From Cytauxzoon felis (taxonomy: Eukaryota > Apicomplexa > Aconoidasida > Piroplasmida > Theileriidae): 18,585 nt of DNA. A model generated the notes under the pieces. The model was not told where the DNA came from and made no database searches. It saw only the letters and a list, made by a program, of their open reading frames with translations. Position 1 is the stretch's first letter; each line of letters starts with the position of its first letter. This document shows, piece by piece, positions 7,800 through 16,800 of this stretch. The DNA lies in NCBI GenBank assembly GCA_020283715.1, contig JAIQCW010000252.1, forward strand, positions 1-18,585, read 5' to 3'. Both the position numbers and the translations under genes were made by a program.

Positions 7800-10674
7800 T
7801 TAGTGTGATCCATGTTTTTTATCCCATTCTTTGAAAAATTCGAATGTGTCCCAATTGGATGAGGGGTGTACGAATGTTATTGCTTTGTTGAAATCTTCGA
7901 GTACAATTGACCTGAAAACATTGATATCTGGAACATTTTCAATGCCTCCGTATTGCATTATTGTATCATCGTATGAGTATTCAGCTGCTTTGGAGCATAA
8001 CGTCAATAAATCACAGCCACTCCAACCATGTGTAACATTTGCAATATAATCTAAATCGGATTCTGATAATTGACATTTACTACTTGTATTCTTATTTAAT
8101 ATATCATAAATGAATTTCTTTCTTGTATCTAAATCTGGTAATGGTACAAGTACACGTTTAGTAAATCTACGTAATGCCGCATCATCTAACATGTCCGGAC
8201 GATTTGTAGCTGCTGCTACAACTACTACAGAATCCTCTTTATTATTTAATCCATCCATCATTTGTAATAGTTGATTCTTCATCCTTATACTGGAATCATC
8301 ATCGTTACTTCTACGTTTACCCAATATCGCATCAACTTCATCAATAAATATCAAAGAAGGACTATCAAATTCCGCCACCTTAAATAACGTCTTTATTATC
8401 GATTCCGTCTCACCATGAAATTTACTCGTTATCGAACTCGGTGATATCTCAAAAAATGTCGCCTTTGATACATGAGCTATCCACTTCGCTATCGTCGTCT
8501 TACCCGTACCTGAAGATATTTATATATCCGAACACATCCACATGAGGTCCAATCACTGTATTCTACAATCCAACTCTCCTTCGTCCTGCAGACAGCTTCT
8601 CTATTTACTTCCCCCTACGCTTCCCTGAGATCAGCTACGGGTGATATGGTAGTTGACTTCAATTCATTGAGGAGTATACGAAGGAGTTGAAGAAGGTTGA
8701 TTATAAATGCGAACCAGGAGATGAGATTAAAAATACTTGTATCGCCAAGTGTGTAGATAGCCAATGGATAGACTGTTGTACGGGAGCTATAACAATAGTC
8801 TGCCCATGCTGTGGGTCAGATGGTGCAAATACATTGAAAGATGGTTACAAGTGCGGTATAAGTATATAGAGTTAACATCATAACATCCGCCACGATCTCT
8901 GGGAGTGGTTCTACTCTTTAGAGATAGGTAATTAAAAGAAGCCTCCACGGCTAGTGGAAGATAAGGTGGAGTATAGAAGTGGTGGATTGGACCTCGAGTG
9001 GAGGTAACTTCATGTAAACATACCTGGTGGTCCGAATAGTAGTATACCTTTGGGTGCTTTGAAGAGTCCGATATGTAGATGTGGTCTGAGTATGGGTTGT
9101 ACAATTTTATCTTTGATGAGTTTTTTGATATCAGTGAGTCCTACGATATCATTTTCTGTAACTTTATTATTGCATTGATCGAGTTTCATTTCGAGTACGA
9201 GTGAGATCATTTCTTCATTGACATCAGAGGTGATAAGATCTGTATATTTGATTGGGATATTAAATTTATTTTGATTATCTTTTTTAATAATTGATTTAGG
9301 ATAGCTTAATCCTGGTGATTTGGTATTATTTGTAAGATCTAGATTATTGCTTTGTATTTTACCTTCATCACATCTTTTTTTTAGATAATCCATTCCTGTT
9401 TTAAAATTACTAGTATCATCTTCTTGATGATGTTTTTGATTATTATCATCCATAATATATTTATTCCAATTTCTTTTTAAGCCCAATTTTCCATCTTGTA
9501 ATTGTTGGGTATGGTGTAAATTATCCCCATTTTGTTCAAGATTTTTATTATAATTTTTTGTTTCATCATTAAATGTATATTTATTATTATAGTCATTATC
9601 ATCACGTTTAGGTGAATTATTTAAATTTATATTATTATAATCTCTTGTTATATTATTATATCTTCTATTATAATCATTATTTTTATAAATATATCTTTGA
9701 TCATCATTGGGTTTTTTACCCCATTCTTTATTATAATCTCTTCTGGGGTTAAAATTATCCATATTATGTAAATCAGCCCCAGAATTGAAATTATTATATT
9801 TACGATATTCATTTGATACTAGATTATTATTATTATCTTCTTGTATTTTTATATTTGTATCTCTATAATCATTATTATGTCCATAATTATTAACTCTTGA
9901 TCCATTAAGAGATGGATTCACTCCTACATTTCCACCACTCATTAATGGATTCACACCTACATTTCCACCACTAACTAATGAATTTACATTTATATTCCCA
10001 CCATTCATCAATGTATTCACACCACCACTATTCATTGGGCTAATACCACCACTACCACCCCCATTAATCAATGCATTTACCCCACCACTCACCCCACAAT
10101 TTCCTCTTTTCATATATTGTACAGGTTTATACTGTGTAGTGAGTGTATGATTATTGATATTTTGTTGAATTCTAGATAGATTAGGTATTCTAACAATTTT
10201 GGTAACACTTTTACCCTTTTTAGAAAATCTTCTAGCGATATTAGTAAGTGGTATATTAGAAACAAAAGAATCTTCATCAAAGAATCCATTCATATATAAT
10301 TTCCTATTAATAAATAAATTATCATCATCAATAGTATTATCATTATCTCTATCATAAATACTTTTATAACTTTTACATAAATTCAAAGATTTTAAAAATT
10401 GTTCACCATCATTGGATAATTTATCATAATCGGGTGATAATGAACTTTCAAAATCATTAATTATATCATTATTAAAGTCTACAATCACACGTTTAACATC
10501 ATCAACTAATAATTCACAACCTTTAGTTTCTAATTCATGTCTAAGCATATCAACACCCTTAAATACATATTCAATAGGTATCTGACGATTATAACCAGCA
10601 ATAATTACCTAGTACATATACACATTTATAATTTAGTAAAAACTTACACGCAATGGGAAGTTATCCAACTCCAT
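7800..10674 (-). CDS. FIGNL1: Fidgetin-like AAA ATPase (FIGNL1 type), three exons
   Basis: Meiotic-clade AAA ATPase; relatives remodel RAD51 filaments or sever microtubules. Minus-strand exons: 10674-10648 (MELDNFPLR), 10608-9024, 8509-7800; 2322 nt, 773 aa. Intron 1 is 39 nt (gtaagt...ctag); intron 2 is 514 nt and splits the Walker A glycine codon, GPPG/TGKT, phase 1. Motifs: ENDIVGLTDIKK, LRPHLHIGLFKAPKGILLFGPPGTGKT (about 515-542), TSKFHGE, Walker B LIFIDEVD (about 590-597), sensor ATNRP (N640), arginines ALRR near 651, and a C-terminal Vps4-like end LEDFNKAITFVHPSS...FFKEWDKKHG that fits FIGNL1 rather than katanin or spastin. The N-terminal half is Asn-rich and disordered, with a GGxN tandem repeat near residues 180-250. 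No MIT domain seen. Intron 2 contains elements R8 and R9 and a Cys-rich ORF. Confidence 0.88.
8537..8642 (-). repeat. Element R8, B arm in AAA intron 2
   Basis: Minus-oriented B arm from tccacatgaggtcc to gatcagctacggg, beginning 27 bases inside the intron from its acceptor. Read with R9 it forms one minus-oriented element whose middle has been replaced. Confidence 0.8.
8657..8869 (+). pseudogene. Cys-rich ORF enclosed between element arms
   Basis: Open frame of 70 codons with no ATG at its start, ending TAG at 8867-8869, inside AAA intron 2 and antisense to it. It encodes nine cysteines: DYKCEPG, NTCIAKC, DCC, VCPCCGSDG and GYKCG. The pattern suggests a zinc-binding or disulfide module, or one exon of a captured gene. 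GC content exceeds the surrounding DNA. I do not recognise the family. It lies exactly where other copies carry the 23-nt tandem middle. It could be a gene fragment carried as cargo, or chance. Confidence 0.4.
8887..9001 (-). repeat. Element R9, A arm in AAA intron 2
   Basis: Minus-oriented A arm, ccacgatctctgggagtgg to gattggacctcgagtgg, ending about 20 bases inside the intron from its donor. The plus-strand DNA beyond it (9024-9110, antisense to the Walker A exon) is strongly G-rich, while that left of R8 is C-rich. Confidence 0.8.
9890..10100 (-). repeat. 33-nt tandem repeat in the AAA gene
   Basis: Encodes 11-aa units of the form SGGNVGVNPLM (variants NGGNINVNSLV, SGGNVGVNPSL), about five to six copies including shorter diverged ones (SGGVNTLM, SGGVNALI). 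Lies in the disordered N-terminal half; in-frame by unit length. Unrelated to the dispersed element. Confidence 0.75.
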
Positions 10675-12382
10675 ACTCAAATGTGCATAAAATCTGATAA
10701 AATTTTTAAAAATTTACGGAAATATATACATAATATTATAATTTAAAAAATACATCCAATTGATTATTTATTCAATTAATCATGTCTATAGAATTATAAG
10801 GCACCTAATACAGCATATCAGTGATGTTGGAACAAGATAACGCTAAATCACAATTTCAGCCACCAAAACTGCAAAGTCACATAATTTATACCAATTTAAA
10901 TTTATATTCACGATATAATATGGTCATGTTAAAATTGTGTGAAATAAAGTCTTATATATATGAACTTCCAGAATTCTCAAAAATTTACGCGACTTCCGTC
11001 AGTAGATGTAGATTTATATTATTTAAAATTATAAATTTAACGTGATTATAATTTTACATCTGTATTGTATGCGTTCCCAAATCCTATATGTCCATATGAA
11101 CCCACGATTCCAAATTCACACATTGATCTGGCGATACATAATATAGGAGATAATAGACTATTACATATTGCTGTTATATTATACAGACCCTTCCAACATA
11201 TTTACTCTTCTACTCATCCTTCTTTTGTCCTGCCGTCTCCACCCGAGGTCGTCTTGCAGACAGCTTCTTTATTTAGCTCCCCCTCCGCTTCCCTGAGATC
11301 AGCTACGGGTTCCACTCGAGATCTCCACCTGAGGTCCAATCACTAACCTCTCACTGCCACGATCTCTGGGAGTGGCTATACTCTTTAGAGATAGGTAATT
11401 AGAAGAGCTGTCTGCAAGACGACCTCAAGTGATATGGGAGTGGAATTGATGTTGATGGTAATCCGTTGTTGGACTACACCTCACTCTGCATTTCTTCCGG
11501 GTAGATTTTTTTTATTGTGATTTGCATAGTATTTTTGTTAGAATCATGATAAAGTATTAATTTGATCTCTGGATCGGATTTCATGTACAATTTCGAGTAC
11601 TACGTTTCACTTGCATAGGAATTATCCATCAACATCTATGACACTTACAGATTCCAAGCTGAAACGTCAGATCCTTTAGTGTTTGACTAAATATTTGTTT
11701 TTATACTAAAATTTACGGGAATGTACATACGTATAGGATTTATATCGTCATTTTTTTATTTAGATCCTGGTGAACCATTAGCCTTCTAAGACGTTTTATG
11801 GTAAAAGCTATAAAATTTCGCGTAAATTAGTTATATATTCTGAAATTTACAAGGTAAAGACATTACTATTTGATTGAAGATATATATCTCGGTCGTTTAC
11901 GGATTTAATATTTAGAAATAGTTTTAAGGGCACGAAATTTCTCGAGACGAAGTATCACTTAGCCTGGAATGATACCAGATACATAACGATTACATCGGCT
12001 AGATTGATATGATCGCATGATATACATTAGACTGAAATAAATTTTCATGTTTACGAGGCTGTGAAAAGAAGCAGTAAAATATGCTGATGAAATTGAATTC
12101 AAAATTGATTAGTGATACTATTAATCATCATAGAATCACAAATTACGATTGTATAAGTTGTTAATGATTGTATTTTTTATTGTTAATATATTAAAATATT
12201 GGTGTGATGTTGTGTCACCACATTGCAACCTCATGTGCATTATAGATGTAGCAGCGATTACAGGTTGGTAGATAGGATGTTGTACATATAATTGTAGCAG
12301 GTACTTTTTAAAGGTGTTTTTTAGTGAAATTGTGATAGATCTGTTTTATAAGTTATATTTTGTAGTTTTATAATATATTTAA
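10675..12382. other. 1.7-kb divergent region with unresolved exon-like blocks
   Basis: Between the starts of the AAA gene (-) and the FNT gene (+), so it must hold both promoters. Minus-strand blocks look coding: about 11190-11046 (LYNITAICNSLLSP to YGHIGFGNAYNTD, followed by a gtaaaa donor), about 11585-11500, and 11940-11850 (FVPLKLFLNIKSVNDRD). Several ttcag/ttttag acceptor-like sites occur on that strand. I could not join them in one frame, so a multi-exon or decayed minus-strand gene is possible but unproven. Plus-strand readings at 10821 and 11065 are open but lack good starts or acceptors. Element R10 lies inside. Confidence 0.4.
11225..11432 (-). repeat. Element R10, A-B copy
   Basis: Minus-oriented. 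On the plus strand: reversed B arm (tccacccgaggtc to gatcagctacgggttcc), a spacer with ccactcgagatctccacctgaggtcc, then reversed A arm (ccacgatctctgggagtgg to acctcaagtg). A single 23-nt-type motif (cttccgggtaga) survives apart at about 11496. Left flank C-rich. Confidence 0.8.
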
Positions 12383-13219
12383 ATGGAAGGTTATTGTAGA
12401 CAGATTCGTACTCCAACAGATACATTGTCTGTAGCTATTGATGTAGCTGTTGATAAGATTAATGGTTCATCATTGGATCTTCTTGTTAAAGGTATAATGG
12501 GTGGTTGGTTTGCGGGTTTGGGTGGACATGCGGCATTAGTTTTGGCATCGACATATTATCCTAAAGATGGTAATGGTTATCTTGGTCCATCGAAATTAGC
12601 ATTTGGTATGATTTTTACAACGGCTCTTGTTGCTATTATATATACTGGAACAGATTTATATACTGGTAATACGATGGCATTTACAATGGCATTTATGAGG
12701 AAGCGTGTTAAGTTTTTACAATTGTTGTTGAAATTGTTTATATCTTTGATAGGTAATTATATAGGGGCTATTTTAGCTGCTTTAATACTTACTGGTGGTA
12801 CAGGTTATTTTATTGATGGTATAGGACCTGGGAATGCATATATTACATACATTGGCAATACTAAATTGAGTTTGAGTTTTGGTAGGGTAATAGCTTCTGC
12901 AATTGGATGTAATTTTTATGTATGCCTTGCTATTTGGTGTTCATATTCAAGTTTAGATTCTTCTGGTAGTATACTTGCTATTACTGCTCTTATAAATGCA
13001 TTTGCTGTCGCTGGATTTGAGCATATAGTTGCTAATTTCTATACATTACACGCTGTATGGATATCTAATACGGGTATTAAACTATTAGATGTATATTTAT
13101 TTAATTTCTTACCGACTATTATTGGCAATACTATTGCAGGGTCGCTTCTTTTTGGTATGCCATTATATCTCCTTTATGGTAGAGGTAATAGAAAAAATTC
13201 ACTTGAAATTACCATTTAA
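12383..13219 (+). CDS. FNT: Formate/nitrite transporter family protein, likely lactate/H+ exporter
   Basis: Plasma-membrane channel-like transporter of the FNT family; the apicomplexan members export lactate with protons after glycolysis. 278 aa, single exon, ATG at 12383 the only sensible start. Six hydrophobic segments are visible at roughly 33-55, 72-92, 112-138, 166-190, 196-222 and 240-265. Hallmarks: TGTDLYTGNT at 88-97 (the first broken-helix loop), ASAIGCNFYVCLA near 171-183, and AGFEHIVANFYT at 210-221 with the central histidine H214; NFLPTIIGNTIAG near 241 is also family-typical and close to the Plasmodium protein. No dispersed element interrupts it. Codons are T- and G-ending, particularly in the first half. 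Family assignment is firm; lactate as substrate is inferred from relatives. Confidence 0.93.
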   Translation: MEGYCRQIRTPTDTLSVAIDVAVDKINGSSLDLLVKGIMGGWFAGLGGHAALVLASTYYPKDGNGYLGPSKLAFGMIFTTALVAIIYTGTDLYTGNTMAFTMAFMRKRVKFLQLLLKLFISLIGNYIGAILAALILTGGTGYFIDGIGPGNAYITYIGNTKLSLSFGRVIASAIGCNFYVCLAIWCSYSSLDSSGSILAITALINAFAVAGFEHIVANFYTLHAVWISNTGIKLLDVYLFNFLPTIIGNTIAGSLLFGMPLYLLYGRGNRKNSLEITI

Positions 13220-13874
13220 TATTGATGTTATATATATATATATACATATTATATATCTTAAGTTTTATCTGATGTTTAGATCCTATGTTTGTATCCGATG
13301 TTTTATACCCGCTCTAGCGTATGGTTGTATGTCTCCTCTTGATATCATCAAAAGTTTTTCATTTAAATTTATATCTACTCTATTATATATTTTATTTTAT
13401 TATTATTAATTTAAGTAATAAATTAAATTTACATTTAAATTTATGTCAACTATATCATATGTTGTATATTGTATACCTCCTCTTGTATTCATTAGAATTT
13501 TAAACGTCTATTATTCTATTTATCTTTAAATTTTTCTTGAAGAAGATTGACATTTGTAATTCATTCGATGAGGATTGAAAATTGAGTAGAGTCTTGAGAT
13601 ATAATTATCATTGTCATTCAAGGAGGTGGTGAAGAAGAAGGTGTTTTGAAGTACGACCTAATCCAATCATTGGAGGAGGAGGTACCGTCATTAGAATCAT
13701 CTTATGATCCACTATTTCAATCATCATCTGATTCACGATTTCCATCATCATCATCATCCTCTTCAATCCTATCGGAACTTCTGTCATCACTACGTTGATC
13801 ATCTTCACTTCACTACGTTCAGTGACATTCTTCATCGCTACGCTCTTCAGGTCCTCCTTCCTCACTATCAAAAG
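13220..13874. other. Intergenic region between FNT and listerin-like gene
   Basis: The first half is AT-rich, likely 3' UTR. The last 130 bases are pyrimidine-rich (catcatcatcatcctc, repeated cactacgtt and gctacgctcttc) up to caaaagATGG, probably the 5' UTR/promoter of the next gene. The listerin reading frame is open back to 13704, but that part is His-rich translation of the pyrimidine tract. No element arm is recognisable here, although the base skew flips at about 13870. Confidence 0.5.
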
Positions 13875-16800
13875 ATGGTTAGAAAGAGTATACATGGTGA
13901 TGATAAGAAGATAAAGTCATCAGACTTTTCGGATTATAATTGTAATTCGATACGTGCTACTGGTTTACATGAGATATTTCAATCATATAATGATATAGAT
14001 GATGATGATAGTAAGAATAAATATAATAATATAGAAGATAGAGAGATATTAAATTTAATGAGTAAATTACGTAAGAAAGATAATTATACAAAATATAAAG
14101 CAATAGAAAGATTAAATAAATTAATAGATGAGATAGATATTAATAATTATAAAATAGATTTAATAAATTTATATAAACGTATAGGATTATTTGATCCAAT
14201 GAAAAATATACGTATAGGTTATGGTATATTATTATCAAAATTAATTAAAAAATTAAATAAACATGATATAAATAATATTATAACATATTTATGGTTAGGT
14301 ATGAATGATATATCAAATGATATATCAATTATATATAAAAATATTATCTATAATCTATTATATAATATCAATACACCCGTAGCTGATCTACGTGAAGCGA
14401 AGGGACAATCAAATAAAAAAGCCACCACGGCTAGTGGAATCTCTAGTCATCCTCTTCCATCTGAGGTTACAACCTCTCCTTCTCTTGCAGAGAGCTCTTC
14501 TAATTACCTATCTCTAAAGAGTAATGCCACTCCCGGGGATCGTGGCGATTTATACCCGGAGGAACAGAATTTGTTAACCCGTAAGAACAGAGATTTTCAA
14601 CCCCTAAGAACAGAGAATTCAACCCGGAAGAACAAAAAAAGTGTTAACCCGGAAGAACGTAAATATGTTCAACCCCTAATAACAGGAAATATCAACCCGG
14701 AAGAACAGGATTTTCTAACAACAGAAAATTTACCCGGAGAAACAGAGAATTCAACCCAGAAGAACAGACCATGTCTACCCGGAGGAACAAAGGGTATCTA
14801 CCCGGAAGAGCAGGAATATAATAATCTAACCTCAGGTGGACTACCCGCAGCTGATCTCAGGGAAGCGGAGGGACAACTAAATAGAGAGGCCTCCACGGCG
14901 AGTGGCAACGACAAGATGACCTCAGGTGGAGCTGACGGTAGGAATGTAACTTCAGGTATAATATCTAGTTTTCCATTAGCTATGGATGTTTCTTTTAATT
15001 ATTTATCTTTAAAGAGTATATCTACTCCTAGAGATTGTGTTGTAGATGAATGTAATGATATGGATATTAGATTGATGAATTTATTAATGGATAATATAAA
15101 TTATATATATAATGATTATGAATTATTAATTAATAAGGATTATAATGAATATAGAAATGAATGGATATATAATTATGGTAAAATATGTAATGATAATACT
15201 ACATGTATACAAATATATAATAATTTAATAATATGTATTATAAATTCATTAATAAATTTATTTTTTATATATAATAAATTAAAATTAATTAATAATTCAT
15301 TATTTATATATTTAAATTTTATAAATAAATTAAATTTATTAAAATATTATCCAAAATTTTATTTTATAAAATTTTTAATTGAAATTATTAAATCATTTAA
15401 TTATAATAAAAATAAATTACAATATGTACAAAATATTTTTAATATATCATTAAATTATATTAAATTAGATTATGATTATAATCTTTATCTTAATCTACTT
15501 ATATTATTTTCATTATGTATTAAATTCAATTCATGTTTCTATCAACAATTAAATCTACAAATATTATTACAATTATTAATTATTAATGGTAATTCTATAC
15601 AAAAAATTAATTATTATCTCATCTATCCATCTTTATTCTTATATTTACCTAATAATATCATCAATACTAATCATTTCAAACATTCTATCATTACTATATT
15701 AAATAAAATCATATACAATATCAAATCCGAACTAAATCCAAATAATATCAATACATATACATTCAATCAAAACTCTTTTATACAACTAGGCCACGCAATC
15801 ATCAAATGCTACCTTAAATTACTATTATTACTATTCCAATCCAATCCGCCCGAGGTCCAATCCACATCTCTTCGTCCTGCAGAGAGCTCTCCACCTGAGG
15901 TTACAACCTCTCCTTCTCTTGCAGAGAGCTCTTCTAATTACCTATCTCTAAAGAGTAATGCCACTCCCGGGGATCGTGGCGAAGTTAATGAGGAGGAACA
16001 GGATTTGTTAACCCGGAAGAACGTAGATGACCAACCCCTAAGAACAGGAATTCTACCCGGAGGAACAAAAAATGTTAACCCGGAAGAACGTGGTGAAGGT
16101 AGCGATGGATCATCCATCATGGGAATGATGGAAGATGATGCTAAGGGTATGTTGGATGTAACCTCAAGTGGACTGCCCGCAGCTGATCTCAGGGAAGCGG
16201 AGGGACAACTAAATAGAAGAGGCACCACGCCTAGTGGAAAGACCTCAGGTGGAACGGCGGGTGGAAGACTTCAGGTGGAAGATTCTATGGATCATTTATT
16301 GATGGTGAATTTACCATTTAGTTTATTTGAATATAGTGAATTATTTAAGTATTTTATGATTGAGATGCCTAAATTATATATGGAATTTATTAAAGAGTCG
16401 AATGTATTGGATTATTATAATAATTTATTGGATGAATATGATAAATTGCCTTGTAATTATTTAACTACTGAGATTTTATATAATTTAATGTTATATAAGA
16501 ATGATAATTTACGTATTAAAGAAATTTATAATAAATTATTAACATCTTTAATACATATTGAATTACCCAAACATTTACAAACACTTATTCAATTTAATGA
16601 TTATAAATTATTTACAGATGATAATATTATTATTAAATCTAATAATGATCTATTATTAAATCCATTATATGAAATTAAATTTATATTAAATTCATTATCT
16701 AAATATGGGGTATTATTAATCAAAGAATCAAATTTATATAAAATCCCCATTGAATATTATAATAATGGGGTGCTATGTGGTAGATGGTTGGATTTATTAA

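Noticed and set aside
10821..11346. Plus-strand ORFs at 10821 and 11065
   Set aside because: No good start or acceptor, and the second ends in antisense element R10; the minus strand is at least as convincing.
13704..13874. Longer N-terminus for the listerin-like protein
   Set aside because: Translation of a pyrimidine-rich tract (His/Ser/Leu-rich), unlike the family; the ATG at 13875 has better context.
14548..14825. CRISPR-like array
   Set aside because: The short units are contiguous degenerate tandem repeats without unique spacers, in a eukaryotic exon.
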